Below, piece after piece: positions 31,919 through 36,550 of a stretch of 36,550 bases of DNA; the first letter of the stretch is position 1, and each line of letters opens with the position of its first letter. Under the pieces are notes generated by a model. It was not told the DNA's origin and did not search any database. It saw only the letters and a list, made by a program, of their open reading frames with translations. The position numbers were made by a program, and so were the translations under genes. This DNA is from a virus: the IMG/VR virus record IMGVR_UViG_3300025073_000109, positions 1-36,550 of that record. The stretch is one strand, 5' to 3'.

Positions 31919-32202
31919 TTCTTCCCCTCCAGCGCCTCGATTGCCTCCAGTAGTGCAATAACTACGCGCTCATAGAATCTGTTTCTCGGATGTCCGTAAA
32001 CCCAAACGGCATACTTGCGGATTCCCGCGTTATATCTTACGCTGAATGGCAGATTGTATTCTTCCATCGCCCGCCGAAGCCGTGGCTCCCAAAAGTCGGG
32101 ATCGGTTTTCTGCGTAAAAGGCATCACCGCAAGTTCTGACTCCCACTGCGGGCCGCAGCATTTAGCGGCGCGTTCGGCTTGTTCCTGCGTCAAGGCTTGC
32201 AT
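31915..32202 (-). CDS. Hypothetical protein, paralog of the gene at 33048
   Basis: A 95-aa protein that begins MQALTQEQAERAAKCC and contains DPDFWEPRLRRAM. These match LTQEEAERCQRAC and DPFFWRPRLEDRL in the gene at 33048-33407, and both end in a similar helix (EAIEALEG versus EAIESLAL). A beta middle part lies between. ATG in a TAATG overlap with the upstream membrane gene. The function is unknown; duplication within the array is clear. Confidence 0.68.
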   Translation of the reverse strand: MQALTQEQAERAAKCCGPQWESELAVMPFTQKTDPDFWEPRLRRAMEEYNLPFSVRYNAGIRKYAVWVYGHPRNRFYERVVIALLEAIEALEGKK

Positions 32203-32357
32203 TAGAACAAATCTCCTCTCTGCCAGATATGGCCGACCGTAAGATACTTTATCAGAACAAACAATCCGACCGGAATACAGACCAGTACGACAAGCAGAAA
32301 CCAGCCAATCAATTCATCTAAAAGCGATGCCCAAAGTTCAGACAAGAGTGCCTTCAT
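32202..32357 (-). CDS. 51-aa single-pass membrane protein
   Basis: The ATG at 32357 has GGAGGGG upstream, encoded by the end of the preceding gene. An amphipathic start (MKALLSELWASLLDEL) leads to a strong hydrophobic segment (about 17-38) and a polar end. The stop overlaps the next ATG (TAATG). Unrecognised. Confidence 0.68.
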   Translation of the reverse strand: MKALLSELWASLLDELIGWFLLVVLVCIPVGLFVLIKYLTVGHIWQRGDLF

Positions 32358-32635
32358 TTCCCCTCCGGGTCAGTCAACTCGGTTGTCACGGCAAGATTAG
32401 CACTGATTTCTGATAGTCGCGCTGCTTCTGCCGCTGCACCCTCATCGGAGTATCCTTTATGCTCTGATCTTGTTGCCAAGACTGTAATCCAAGCTTGCAT
32501 TGCCATCCCCTTGTACCACTGGCGGAGAGACATACCACAGTCCCACGTTTGGTTCCATTTCCCGTCGCGGGCAATCTCTTGTTGTCCAGGAAACGCTGGT
32601 CCTCCATCACGTCTCTTCATTTCCCCTCCGGGTCA
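32352..32635 (-). repeat. Duplicated gene-junction sequence
   Basis: The same 21 bp occurs at 32352-32372 and 32615-32635. On the minus strand it encodes the end of one gene (DPEGK and stop), the GGAGGGG SD and the ATG-AAG start of the next. Exact repetition around a whole gene could let homologous recombination delete or duplicate the gene between them. The interval given spans both copies. Confidence 0.88.
32354..32620 (-). CDS. Conserved small phage protein of the GGPAFP...GMSLRQW type
   Basis: An 88-aa protein with the start MKRRDGGPAFP and the later GMSLRQWYKGMAMQAW. This pairing of a GPAFP motif with GM-x-LR-x-W/Y is common in short early proteins of many unrelated tailed phages, whose function is unknown. 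The C-terminus is helical and ends DPEGK, whose codons are the SD of the next gene. Confidence 0.75.
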   Translation of the reverse strand: MKRRDGGPAFPGQQEIARDGKWNQTWDCGMSLRQWYKGMAMQAWITVLATRSEHKGYSDEGAAAEAARLSEISANLAVTTELTDPEGK

Positions 32636-33051
32636 AATGAGATTATGTAGTCAAAGTCCCACTTGGTTATTTCTGTGTCCTTCCCGGTTTGCAGATGTTT
32701 GACAGTAACCTTTTGTGGATTTATAGCCTTCTTTACGATATGCGCTCTGTTCAGCTTCGCCTCAAGGGAGTCGATCTTTTGCGTAAGTCGGAAAACCTTC
32801 CCGGCAAATATCTTAAACTGATCTATGTAAATTCTCTGATGCGTTGCTGTCGTGCTCTGTCGAGCCTCAAGAGAGTCCGCGCGGGCCTCTGCTTTTTGCA
32901 GTCTCACCAGTAGCGCCTCATCAATCTTGATAGAGGTTTCGTCAAATAGCTGCATCAGAGCAAGATTAGATTTCTCCGCCTGCTGCTGGGACATGACATC
33001 TGACGCTCCGGCCTGCAACGGCAGGAGTAGAAGTAGAAAAAAGAAGATCAT
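32617..33051 (-). CDS. Exported coiled-coil protein
   Basis: A 144-aa protein with a very hydrophobic N-terminus (MIFFFLLLLLPLQAGAS; cleavage plausible near residue 16), then a helical coiled coil with heptad-like leucines (about 25-100, including LVRLQKAEARADSLEAR) and a beta-like C-terminal part. It may act in the periplasm. The ATG follows GCGAGGGG from the end of the previous gene. Family unknown; the layout (signal plus coiled coil) recalls spanin-like or envelope-spanning proteins, but the gene is far from the lysis cassette. Confidence 0.68.
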   Translation of the reverse strand: MIFFFLLLLLPLQAGASDVMSQQQAEKSNLALMQLFDETSIKIDEALLVRLQKAEARADSLEARQSTTATHQRIYIDQFKIFAGKVFRLTQKIDSLEAKLNRAHIVKKAINPQKVTVKHLQTGKDTEITKWDFDYIISFDPEGK

Positions 33052-33407
33052 TTTCCCCTCGCCTTTTTTTGATCTATACCAGATTTAACCGGTTCCGTGG
33101 CGGCCAGGGCCAGGCTTTCAATTGCCTCGCAGAGTGCGGAGCATTCGTCTCTTGCGCCCGGCGGGGACACAACCGACAAGGTATTGACTGAAATGTGATA
33201 CAGGCCCTTGTAGCTCCGCTGGACTATCTCAACGCCATCCACCTTATTGACGGCATCGGCGACCTCTCTCAGCCTATCTTCCAGCCGGGGCCGCCAGAAG
33301 AAAGGGTCGTTTAAATTGACACGCCAGATAAGTTTGTTCCAGATGTCAACGGGCATTGCGCAGGCCCGTTGACATCTTTCGGCTTCTTCCTGCGTTAACT
33401 CACTCAT
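33048..33407 (-). CDS. Hypothetical protein, paralog of the gene at 31915
   Basis: A 119-aa protein with LTQEEAERCQRAC at the N-terminus, DPFFWRPRLEDRLRE in the middle and CEAIESLALA near the C-terminus, in the same order as the gene at 31915. It is about 24 residues longer, with an extra tail ending KKARGK. ATGA overlaps at both ends. Function unknown. Confidence 0.68.
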   Translation of the reverse strand: MSELTQEEAERCQRACAMPVDIWNKLIWRVNLNDPFFWRPRLEDRLREVADAVNKVDGVEIVQRSYKGLYHISVNTLSVVSPPGARDECSALCEAIESLALAATEPVKSGIDQKKARGK

Positions 33408-33721
33408 TCTCCCCTCGCTTTCTTGATCGCGGCCTGGGCCCGTTCTGTATCAACAAAACTCACGCTTTCCCACGACTCTGCTTCCTTAATATCTTCCAAC
33501 AGTTCTTCCAGCGCCTCGTAAAGCTCCGGCGCGGCAAACAGAAGATAGGCATTGGCATTGCGCTCTGCCATATCTCCATCGTGAAATCCATTTGCCGGAA
33601 GATGTGAGTTGGTTAAAGAGGCTATCGCCACGCCGTGTTTTTTAGGGTGCATTATCATACACGGTCCTTGAGCATCTTTCAGCATTTTCCACGGCCCCGG
33701 CGTAAACTTTGTCTCGCTCAT
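33404..33721 (-). CDS. Small phage protein of the TPGPW...APELYEAL type
   Basis: A 105-aa protein starting at the ATG at 33721 (MSETKFTPGPW), with GGAAGGG upstream; the longer in-frame extension runs into the previous gene. The pattern TPGPW at the start and NANAYLLFAAPELYEAL in the second half is widespread in early proteins of tailed phages. Its function is not known. The end KKARGE carries the next SD. Confidence 0.76.
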   Translation of the reverse strand: MSETKFTPGPWKMLKDAQGPCMIMHPKKHGVAIASLTNSHLPANGFHDGDMAERNANAYLLFAAPELYEALEELLEDIKEAESWESVSFVDTERAQAAIKKARGE

Positions 33722-34116
33722 TTTCCCTTCCTTTCCACTAAAAATTCCAGCGCCGCAAGCCACGCGGAGGACTCAGTATCACAAACTCTTGTTGGATACT
33801 CACGATCACGGCTGGCCTTAAATATAATACGATTGCTGTCAGTAACTCTCCCACCCCAATACGCCCAGTGGTATATAAACGAAAGCCCCAACTCTTTGCA
33901 CAGTTCTCGCACCTTGTCTCTGACGGCTTTTTCTCCAGCGGGAGATTCGAGCCAGACTTCCAAGTCTTTACCTACTACAAATCGTCCACCGGGAAGTGTA
34001 ATCTTCCAGCCTTCGGGACTAAACCAAAACGCTAAGAAGCCGTCCTGTTTCTCATACAGCCCCAGCGCCTCGGCGATCTGTTTTGATTGGTTTTTATCCA
34101 TTTTTTCTTTTTCCAT
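33718..34116 (-). CDS. Hypothetical protein, about 132 aa
   Basis: The start is uncertain: ATG at 34116 (MEKEKMDKNQ) or ATG at 34101 (MDKNQ); neither has a strong SD, and a TTG at 34143 is also in frame. The protein has an N-terminal helix, then a beta-rich Trp/Phe/Gly part (FLAFWFSPEGWKITLPGGRF), and a helical end with AWLAALEFLVERKGK. No family recognised. Confidence 0.6.
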   Translation of the reverse strand: MEKEKMDKNQSKQIAEALGLYEKQDGFLAFWFSPEGWKITLPGGRFVVGKDLEVWLESPAGEKAVRDKVRELCKELGLSFIYHWAYWGGRVTDSNRIIFKASRDREYPTRVCDTESSAWLAALEFLVERKGK

Positions 34117-34149
34117 ATAAATGATTGCGCTTCTTCGTCTCAATAGGAA

Positions 34150-34206
34150 TTAGAAGTTTTGGGCCGCGCCGATTACTGTCTTGAATTTATACTTTTCATT
34201 CGACAT
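34150..34206 (-). CDS. 18-aa minigene
   Basis: The ATG at 34206 sits seven bases after AGGAG, which is part of the upstream gene's last codons. The product is MSNEKYKFKTVIGAAQNF. Too short for domain analysis; it may be a leader peptide for the next gene or just a fortuitous frame. Confidence 0.3.
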   Translation of the reverse strand: MSNEKYKFKTVIGAAQNF

Positions 34207-34210
34207 TCTT

Positions 34211-34318
34211 TCACTCCTTCCGCGCTTTTACCGTAAGCACATAGAGCGCAAACACGATTAATAATAAGGCTAAAACTGGGAGTTGAAACCACTTAGCTGA
34301 CCAGATTATCCGCTCCAT
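34211..34318 (-). CDS. 35-aa single-pass membrane peptide
   Basis: The ATG at 34318 is preceded by GGAG and AGAGG. The product begins MERIIWSAKWFQ and has a hydrophobic segment over residues 12-30, then a basic end KARKE. The KARKE codons match the end of the preceding gene (QARKE) at DNA level over 15 bp. Unrecognised. Confidence 0.6.
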   Translation of the reverse strand: MERIIWSAKWFQLPVLALLLIVFALYVLTVKARKE

Positions 34319-34338
34319 CCTCTACTCCTTCCGCGCTT
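34213..34338 (-). repeat. Duplicated 15-bp SD-bearing gene end
   Basis: The 15 bp at 34213-34227 recur exactly at 34324-34338. Both copies encode the C-terminal RKE of a gene and hold the AAGGAG SD for the next one. The interval given spans both copies. Confidence 0.8.
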
Positions 34339-34582
34339 GGCGAGCGATGCATCTTGCCCGATTGAGCTTAGTTGCCAGTTGCACATGAAAATCACCATCA
34401 CATAGAGGAGGCTGACAGGTAGTCTCTATTTCATCCAGCGCATTCTCCAACTTCTCGACCTTGGCCTTGAGCGTTCTAATCTCGTTCTCGTAAGAAGTTG
34501 ACCCTTTGTCAATCGGTGGCAGTTCATGCTTCCACTGCGCGTTATTCTCGCAATCTCGCAACGGCTCGCTAAACAGACTCAT
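34322..34582 (-). CDS. Coiled-coil hypothetical protein
   Basis: An 86-aa protein with a charged N-terminus, a short coiled coil (EIRTLKAKVEKLENALDEI, about 35-53) and four Cys in total. It overlaps the upstream gene by 14 bp. Possibly a small oligomeric adaptor; unrecognised. Confidence 0.65.
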   Translation of the reverse strand: MSLFSEPLRDCENNAQWKHELPPIDKGSTSYENEIRTLKAKVEKLENALDEIETTCQPPLCDGDFHVQLATKLNRARCIARQARKE

Positions 34583-35378
34583 CTTTCTCCTCCACGATTC
34601 TTACTTGAGGTATGCCTTCGCCGGTATTGAGCGGATCACTCCAAGTTGAGTCGTCTGCTGAGTCAAGGCCGGAGAGAAGGGCGGCGGTCTTACAGCCTTT
34701 TGCGTGTTCCATGACACAGCCGCACTCCACACAAACACCAGCTCCCCTCCATTGATTGCGTTTAATCCAAATCGCCGCCTTTTCGAGCTCGGATTTCAAC
34801 CGCTCGATCTCCCCGCCGACATCTACGGTGGCGGTGCAGTCATGTTCATCATGCGCCCGCTTCCACTCGGCGTTCTCTGTCCGCAGGTCGGCAATTTCAG
34901 TGGCAAACTCCGACAAGTGCCAGTTCCAGTCTTTAAGATTTATCTCGTGCTCGTTTTTCAGCTTCTCGTTCTCGGCCCGCAGGTCTTTTGCTTCGGATAG
35001 GCTGCGAGATAATTCTCTATTTAAATGGTCAACTTCGTCCTCTTGATCGCGGAACTCCTCGACCTCCGCCCGCAGCTCCTTGACTTCCGTGCAGGTTAAA
35101 TGCCAGTTGTGCTCATAGTCCTTTGACTTCGCCTTTGCATCGCGCAGTTGATCCCGTAAACCACAAATACGCAGATTCAGGGCGAGCTTGGCTTTCTTCC
35201 TGAGTATGTGCAGGCGCTCGTAGTATTCATTCTCTTTCCGCAACGCCACGTCCTCGGCGTTTCGGGTTTCTGCAATCTGCACGATATGTTCCGATGTCGG
35301 TAAGGCTTCACCTACGAGGGCGGGATTAAAACCCAGCGATTTGTATAAACGCTGCATTTGTTCGGTCGAAAAGCTCAT
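34569..35378 (-). CDS. Long coiled-coil protein with C-terminal Cys motif
   Basis: A 269-aa protein. The ATG at 35378 has GGAGG eight bases upstream and overlaps the previous stop; the longer extension to 35456 is not needed. Residues about 50-185 are continuous coiled coil with internally repetitive blocks of the type LRAENEKLKNE / LRTENAEWKRA / LRAEVEEFRD. Residues about 205-225 hold CVECGCVMEHAKGC, a probable zinc site. It may form a rod-like dimer with a binding head. The repeats suggest growth by internal duplication. Confidence 0.72.
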   Translation of the reverse strand: MSFSTEQMQRLYKSLGFNPALVGEALPTSEHIVQIAETRNAEDVALRKENEYYERLHILRKKAKLALNLRICGLRDQLRDAKAKSKDYEHNWHLTCTEVKELRAEVEEFRDQEDEVDHLNRELSRSLSEAKDLRAENEKLKNEHEINLKDWNWHLSEFATEIADLRTENAEWKRAHDEHDCTATVDVGGEIERLKSELEKAAIWIKRNQWRGAGVCVECGCVMEHAKGCKTAALLSGLDSADDSTWSDPLNTGEGIPQVRIVEEKDESV

Positions 35379-35569
35379 TTTCCGGCCTCCTCTAATGCTT
35401 TGCGGGACATGTATATCTTCTCGCATTTTAGACAGACACCCGTGGTAGTTCTCCAATTCCTCATCGCCGACGCAAAGCCTTCATCAAAACATCCTCTGAT
35501 CGGATGGGCCAAGCCTTTTAGCCCGCAGGCCGTTCCATCGCTATCTTTAAACAGGTGGATGCACTTCAT
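35375..35569 (-). CDS. 64-aa cysteine-rich protein
   Basis: The protein starts MKCIHLFKD and carries C3, C15, C27 and a CLKC pair (about 46-49), fitting a small zinc-binding fold. ATGA overlap downstream and upstream. The end LEEAGK encodes the GGAGG SD of the next gene. Unrecognised. Confidence 0.64.
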   Translation of the reverse strand: MKCIHLFKDSDGTACGLKGLAHPIRGCFDEGFASAMRNWRTTTGVCLKCEKIYMSRKALEEAGK

Positions 35570-35973
35570 TCCTCGGCCTCCTCGATCAGCCGCTCGATGG
35601 CGGAGATAAGCGCCGTGCGAAGATCAGTGTCCTTCGCCTCGATTGCGTCATCATCCCACCAGGCGCTATTTATCTGGCGCAGACCCACCACAATTCGATG
35701 CACCCAATCACCCTTAATTCGATGCACCCAATCACCCTTGACAAGGCCATATTGCGTTGAAACTTCTACCTTGACACCATATCTCTTTCTTGCCAGCTCT
35801 TCCAGCCCTTTCCACAACACTTCGAGAGGGACCTCATCACCGGCGGGGTCGATATAGTTCCAGCCATTACAAACGGCGGACTTCACGCCGACCGTAGTGT
35901 CTCCGATAAAAGCCAAGTCCTCGTCATATTCAACGCCAAGGGCTTTATAAAAGCACTCAAGAGCGATTTTCAT
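35566..35973 (-). CDS. Hypothetical protein with internal tandem octapeptide
   Basis: A 135-aa protein with ATG at 35973 right after GGAGGGG; longer in-frame starts lie within the previous gene. The start MKIALECFYKALG leads to an alpha/beta body and an acidic helical end (SAIERLIEEAEE). It contains KGDWVHRI twice in direct succession, from a 24-bp exact tandem duplication. Otherwise unrecognised. Confidence 0.66.
   Translation of the reverse strand: MKIALECFYKALGVEYDEDLAFIGDTTVGVKSAVCNGWNYIDPAGDEVPLEVLWKGLEELARKRYGVKVEVSTQYGLVKGDWVHRIKGDWVHRIVVGLRQINSAWWDDDAIEAKDTDLRTALISAIERLIEEAEE
35692..35739. repeat. 24-bp exact tandem duplication
   Basis: Two identical 24-bp units (35692-35715 and 35716-35739) lie in frame inside the gene at 35566-35973 and encode an octapeptide twice. 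The lack of any mismatch suggests a recent event. An assembly artefact is possible. Confidence 0.92.
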
Positions 35974-36154
35974 TCCCCTCCTTGCAGAACAGGCGAAGCT
36001 GCTCCTGTAGGCGTTGAGCCTGAGATTTATCGACAATCACAAAGGCGCTCATGGGAATCTGCGGATCGCTTTGATCCTCTACCTCTAATTCGAGATACCC
36101 CCATCCGGTTTCGTCAACTCCGATCCACGATTTCGGGCCTAAGTAGATTTTCAT
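35957..36154 (-). CDS. Hypothetical beta-rich protein, 65 aa
   Basis: A 65-aa protein, start MKIYLGPKSWIGVDETGWGYLELEVED, then a helix with QAQRLQEQLRLF. It overlaps the next gene by 17 bp; the codons for EGNENRS carry the GGAGGGG SD and ATG of that gene. ATGA overlap upstream. No family recognised. Confidence 0.62.
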   Translation of the reverse strand: MKIYLGPKSWIGVDETGWGYLELEVEDQSDPQIPMSAFVIVDKSQAQRLQEQLRLFCKEGNENRS

Positions 36155-36426
36155 TTCCCGGCCTCGCTTTCCTTTTTCGGTCTTGCTTCATTCCAGCCCG
36201 CCTCTACCCGCTTCCACGCCTCTTTTTTGATTCTGTCCCTGGCCGTTTTAGACCAGCGGTTGACTATTGCCGTGTTGATCTTGGCGACGTCAATCCGTGG
36301 ATCGGGTTTGCCGTCAGTCAGAATTATCAGAGCCACGTAGTCGATGATAATATCTTCCTCGCTCATTGCGGGATCGGCGATTTCTTCTAGTATCCTTTTT
36401 CCGGGGTCAGTCCAGTTCAAAATCAT
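36151..36426 (-). CDS. Hypothetical helical protein, 91 aa
   Basis: The ATG at 36426 (MILNWTDPGK) has GAGG close upstream. The same frame is open to the window edge, so a longer protein is possible. The product is helical with an acidic first half and a Lys/Arg/Trp-rich second half (KKEAWKRVEAGWNEA), ending SEAGK in an ATGA overlap. Unrecognised. Confidence 0.6.
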   Translation of the reverse strand: MILNWTDPGKRILEEIADPAMSEEDIIIDYVALIILTDGKPDPRIDVAKINTAIVNRWSKTARDRIKKEAWKRVEAGWNEARPKKESEAGK

Positions 36427-36550
36427 CTTTCCTCGCTTTCCTTGATCGCGGGCTTGGTCAAAAGCTCGACCGCCCCTATTGTCATAACTTTGCGCTGGAT
36501 TTTCCCACCTTACCAGACTTCCCACACGGTTGCCGACCTTTGTATTCCAG
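36427..36550 (-). other. Right edge, coding status unclear
   Basis: No secure gene is seen. One frame is open across the whole stretch into the gene ending at 36151. Another holds a 20-codon frame (36423-36485) whose stop overlaps the ATG at 36426 as in the rest of the array. An upstream gene could continue beyond the window. Confidence 0.4.

Noticed and set aside
34756-35046. 96-aa plus-strand frame rich in Ser/Phe/Arg
   Set aside because: It is the antisense shadow of the Glu/Lys/Leu-rich coiled-coil gene.
35692-35739. CRISPR-like repeat
   Set aside because: Only two directly adjacent 24-bp units with no spacers, lying in frame within a gene.
1-36550. Direct terminal repeat or circular overlap between the window ends
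   Set aside because: Comparing the first and last roughly 60 bases by eye shows no shared sequence.
1-36550. tRNA genes, integrase, transposase or repressor
   Set aside because: No cloverleaf-like sequence with a GTTCRA-type T-loop and no such protein motifs were found on either strand by eye.

Overview
This window reads as a large part of a tailed bacteriophage genome (Caudoviricetes), probably from an uncultured virus. It has tightly packed genes with strong Shine-Dalgarno (SD) sites and ATGA/TAATG overlaps, a terminase, portal, scaffold and coat block, and no cellular housekeeping genes. The morphogenesis order (large terminase, portal of 703 aa, scaffold, coat, adaptor-like, nozzle/stopper-like, then three large alanine/glutamine-rich or helical proteins) resembles P22-type short-tailed phages. 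No tape measure, major tail tube or baseplate gene is visible. I infer a podovirus-like virion. The host cannot be named. Several secreted or virion proteins are rich in Asp-Thr/Asp-Ser beta-strand patterns and carry Sec signal peptides, which hints at a didermal environmental bacterium, but this is weak inference.

Layout. Positions 1-172 form a structured non-coding leader: an intrinsic terminator followed by three further stem-loops. The plus strand from 173 to 24065 carries packaging genes; three consecutive genes with signal peptides, one of them a beta-helix tail-spike-like protein; small zinc-ribbon, Lys/Met-rich and membrane proteins; portal; an FmdB-like zinc ribbon; a terminator and palindrome; scaffold; coat; two tandem decoration-like paralogs; adaptor-like and nozzle-like proteins; a GNAT-like virion protein; three probable ejection proteins; and a lysis cassette (XhlA-like coiled coil plus membrane segment, DUF5675-like protein, holin-like protein and two small membrane proteins). 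At about 24.07-24.11 kb this set meets a convergent minus-strand set that extends to the right edge. It contains at least 36 small genes, most translationally coupled.

The minus-strand set includes recognisable nucleic-acid metabolism genes: SSB with the canonical acidic tail tip, a RuvC-like Holliday junction resolvase, a T4 gp1-like deoxynucleoside monophosphate kinase fused to zinc ribbons, a metallophosphoesterase with an HTH-like N-terminus and an HAD phosphatase. The rest are mostly short unrecognised proteins: coiled coils, zinc ribbons, single- or two-pass membrane proteins, one lipoprotein candidate and one exported coiled coil. No DNA polymerase, helicase, primase, integrase or repressor is visible, so the genome must continue beyond the right edge or depend on the host.

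Most interesting signals: the four-hairpin leader; Sec signal peptides on the beta-helix spike and its two neighbours; a zinc ribbon inside the terminase nuclease domain; a zinc-ribbon-rich proteome; an array of minigenes whose C-terminal tails are spelled by the SD site of the next gene; a strong nested hairpin between ruvC and ssb; and a lysis cassette without a recognisable classical endolysin.
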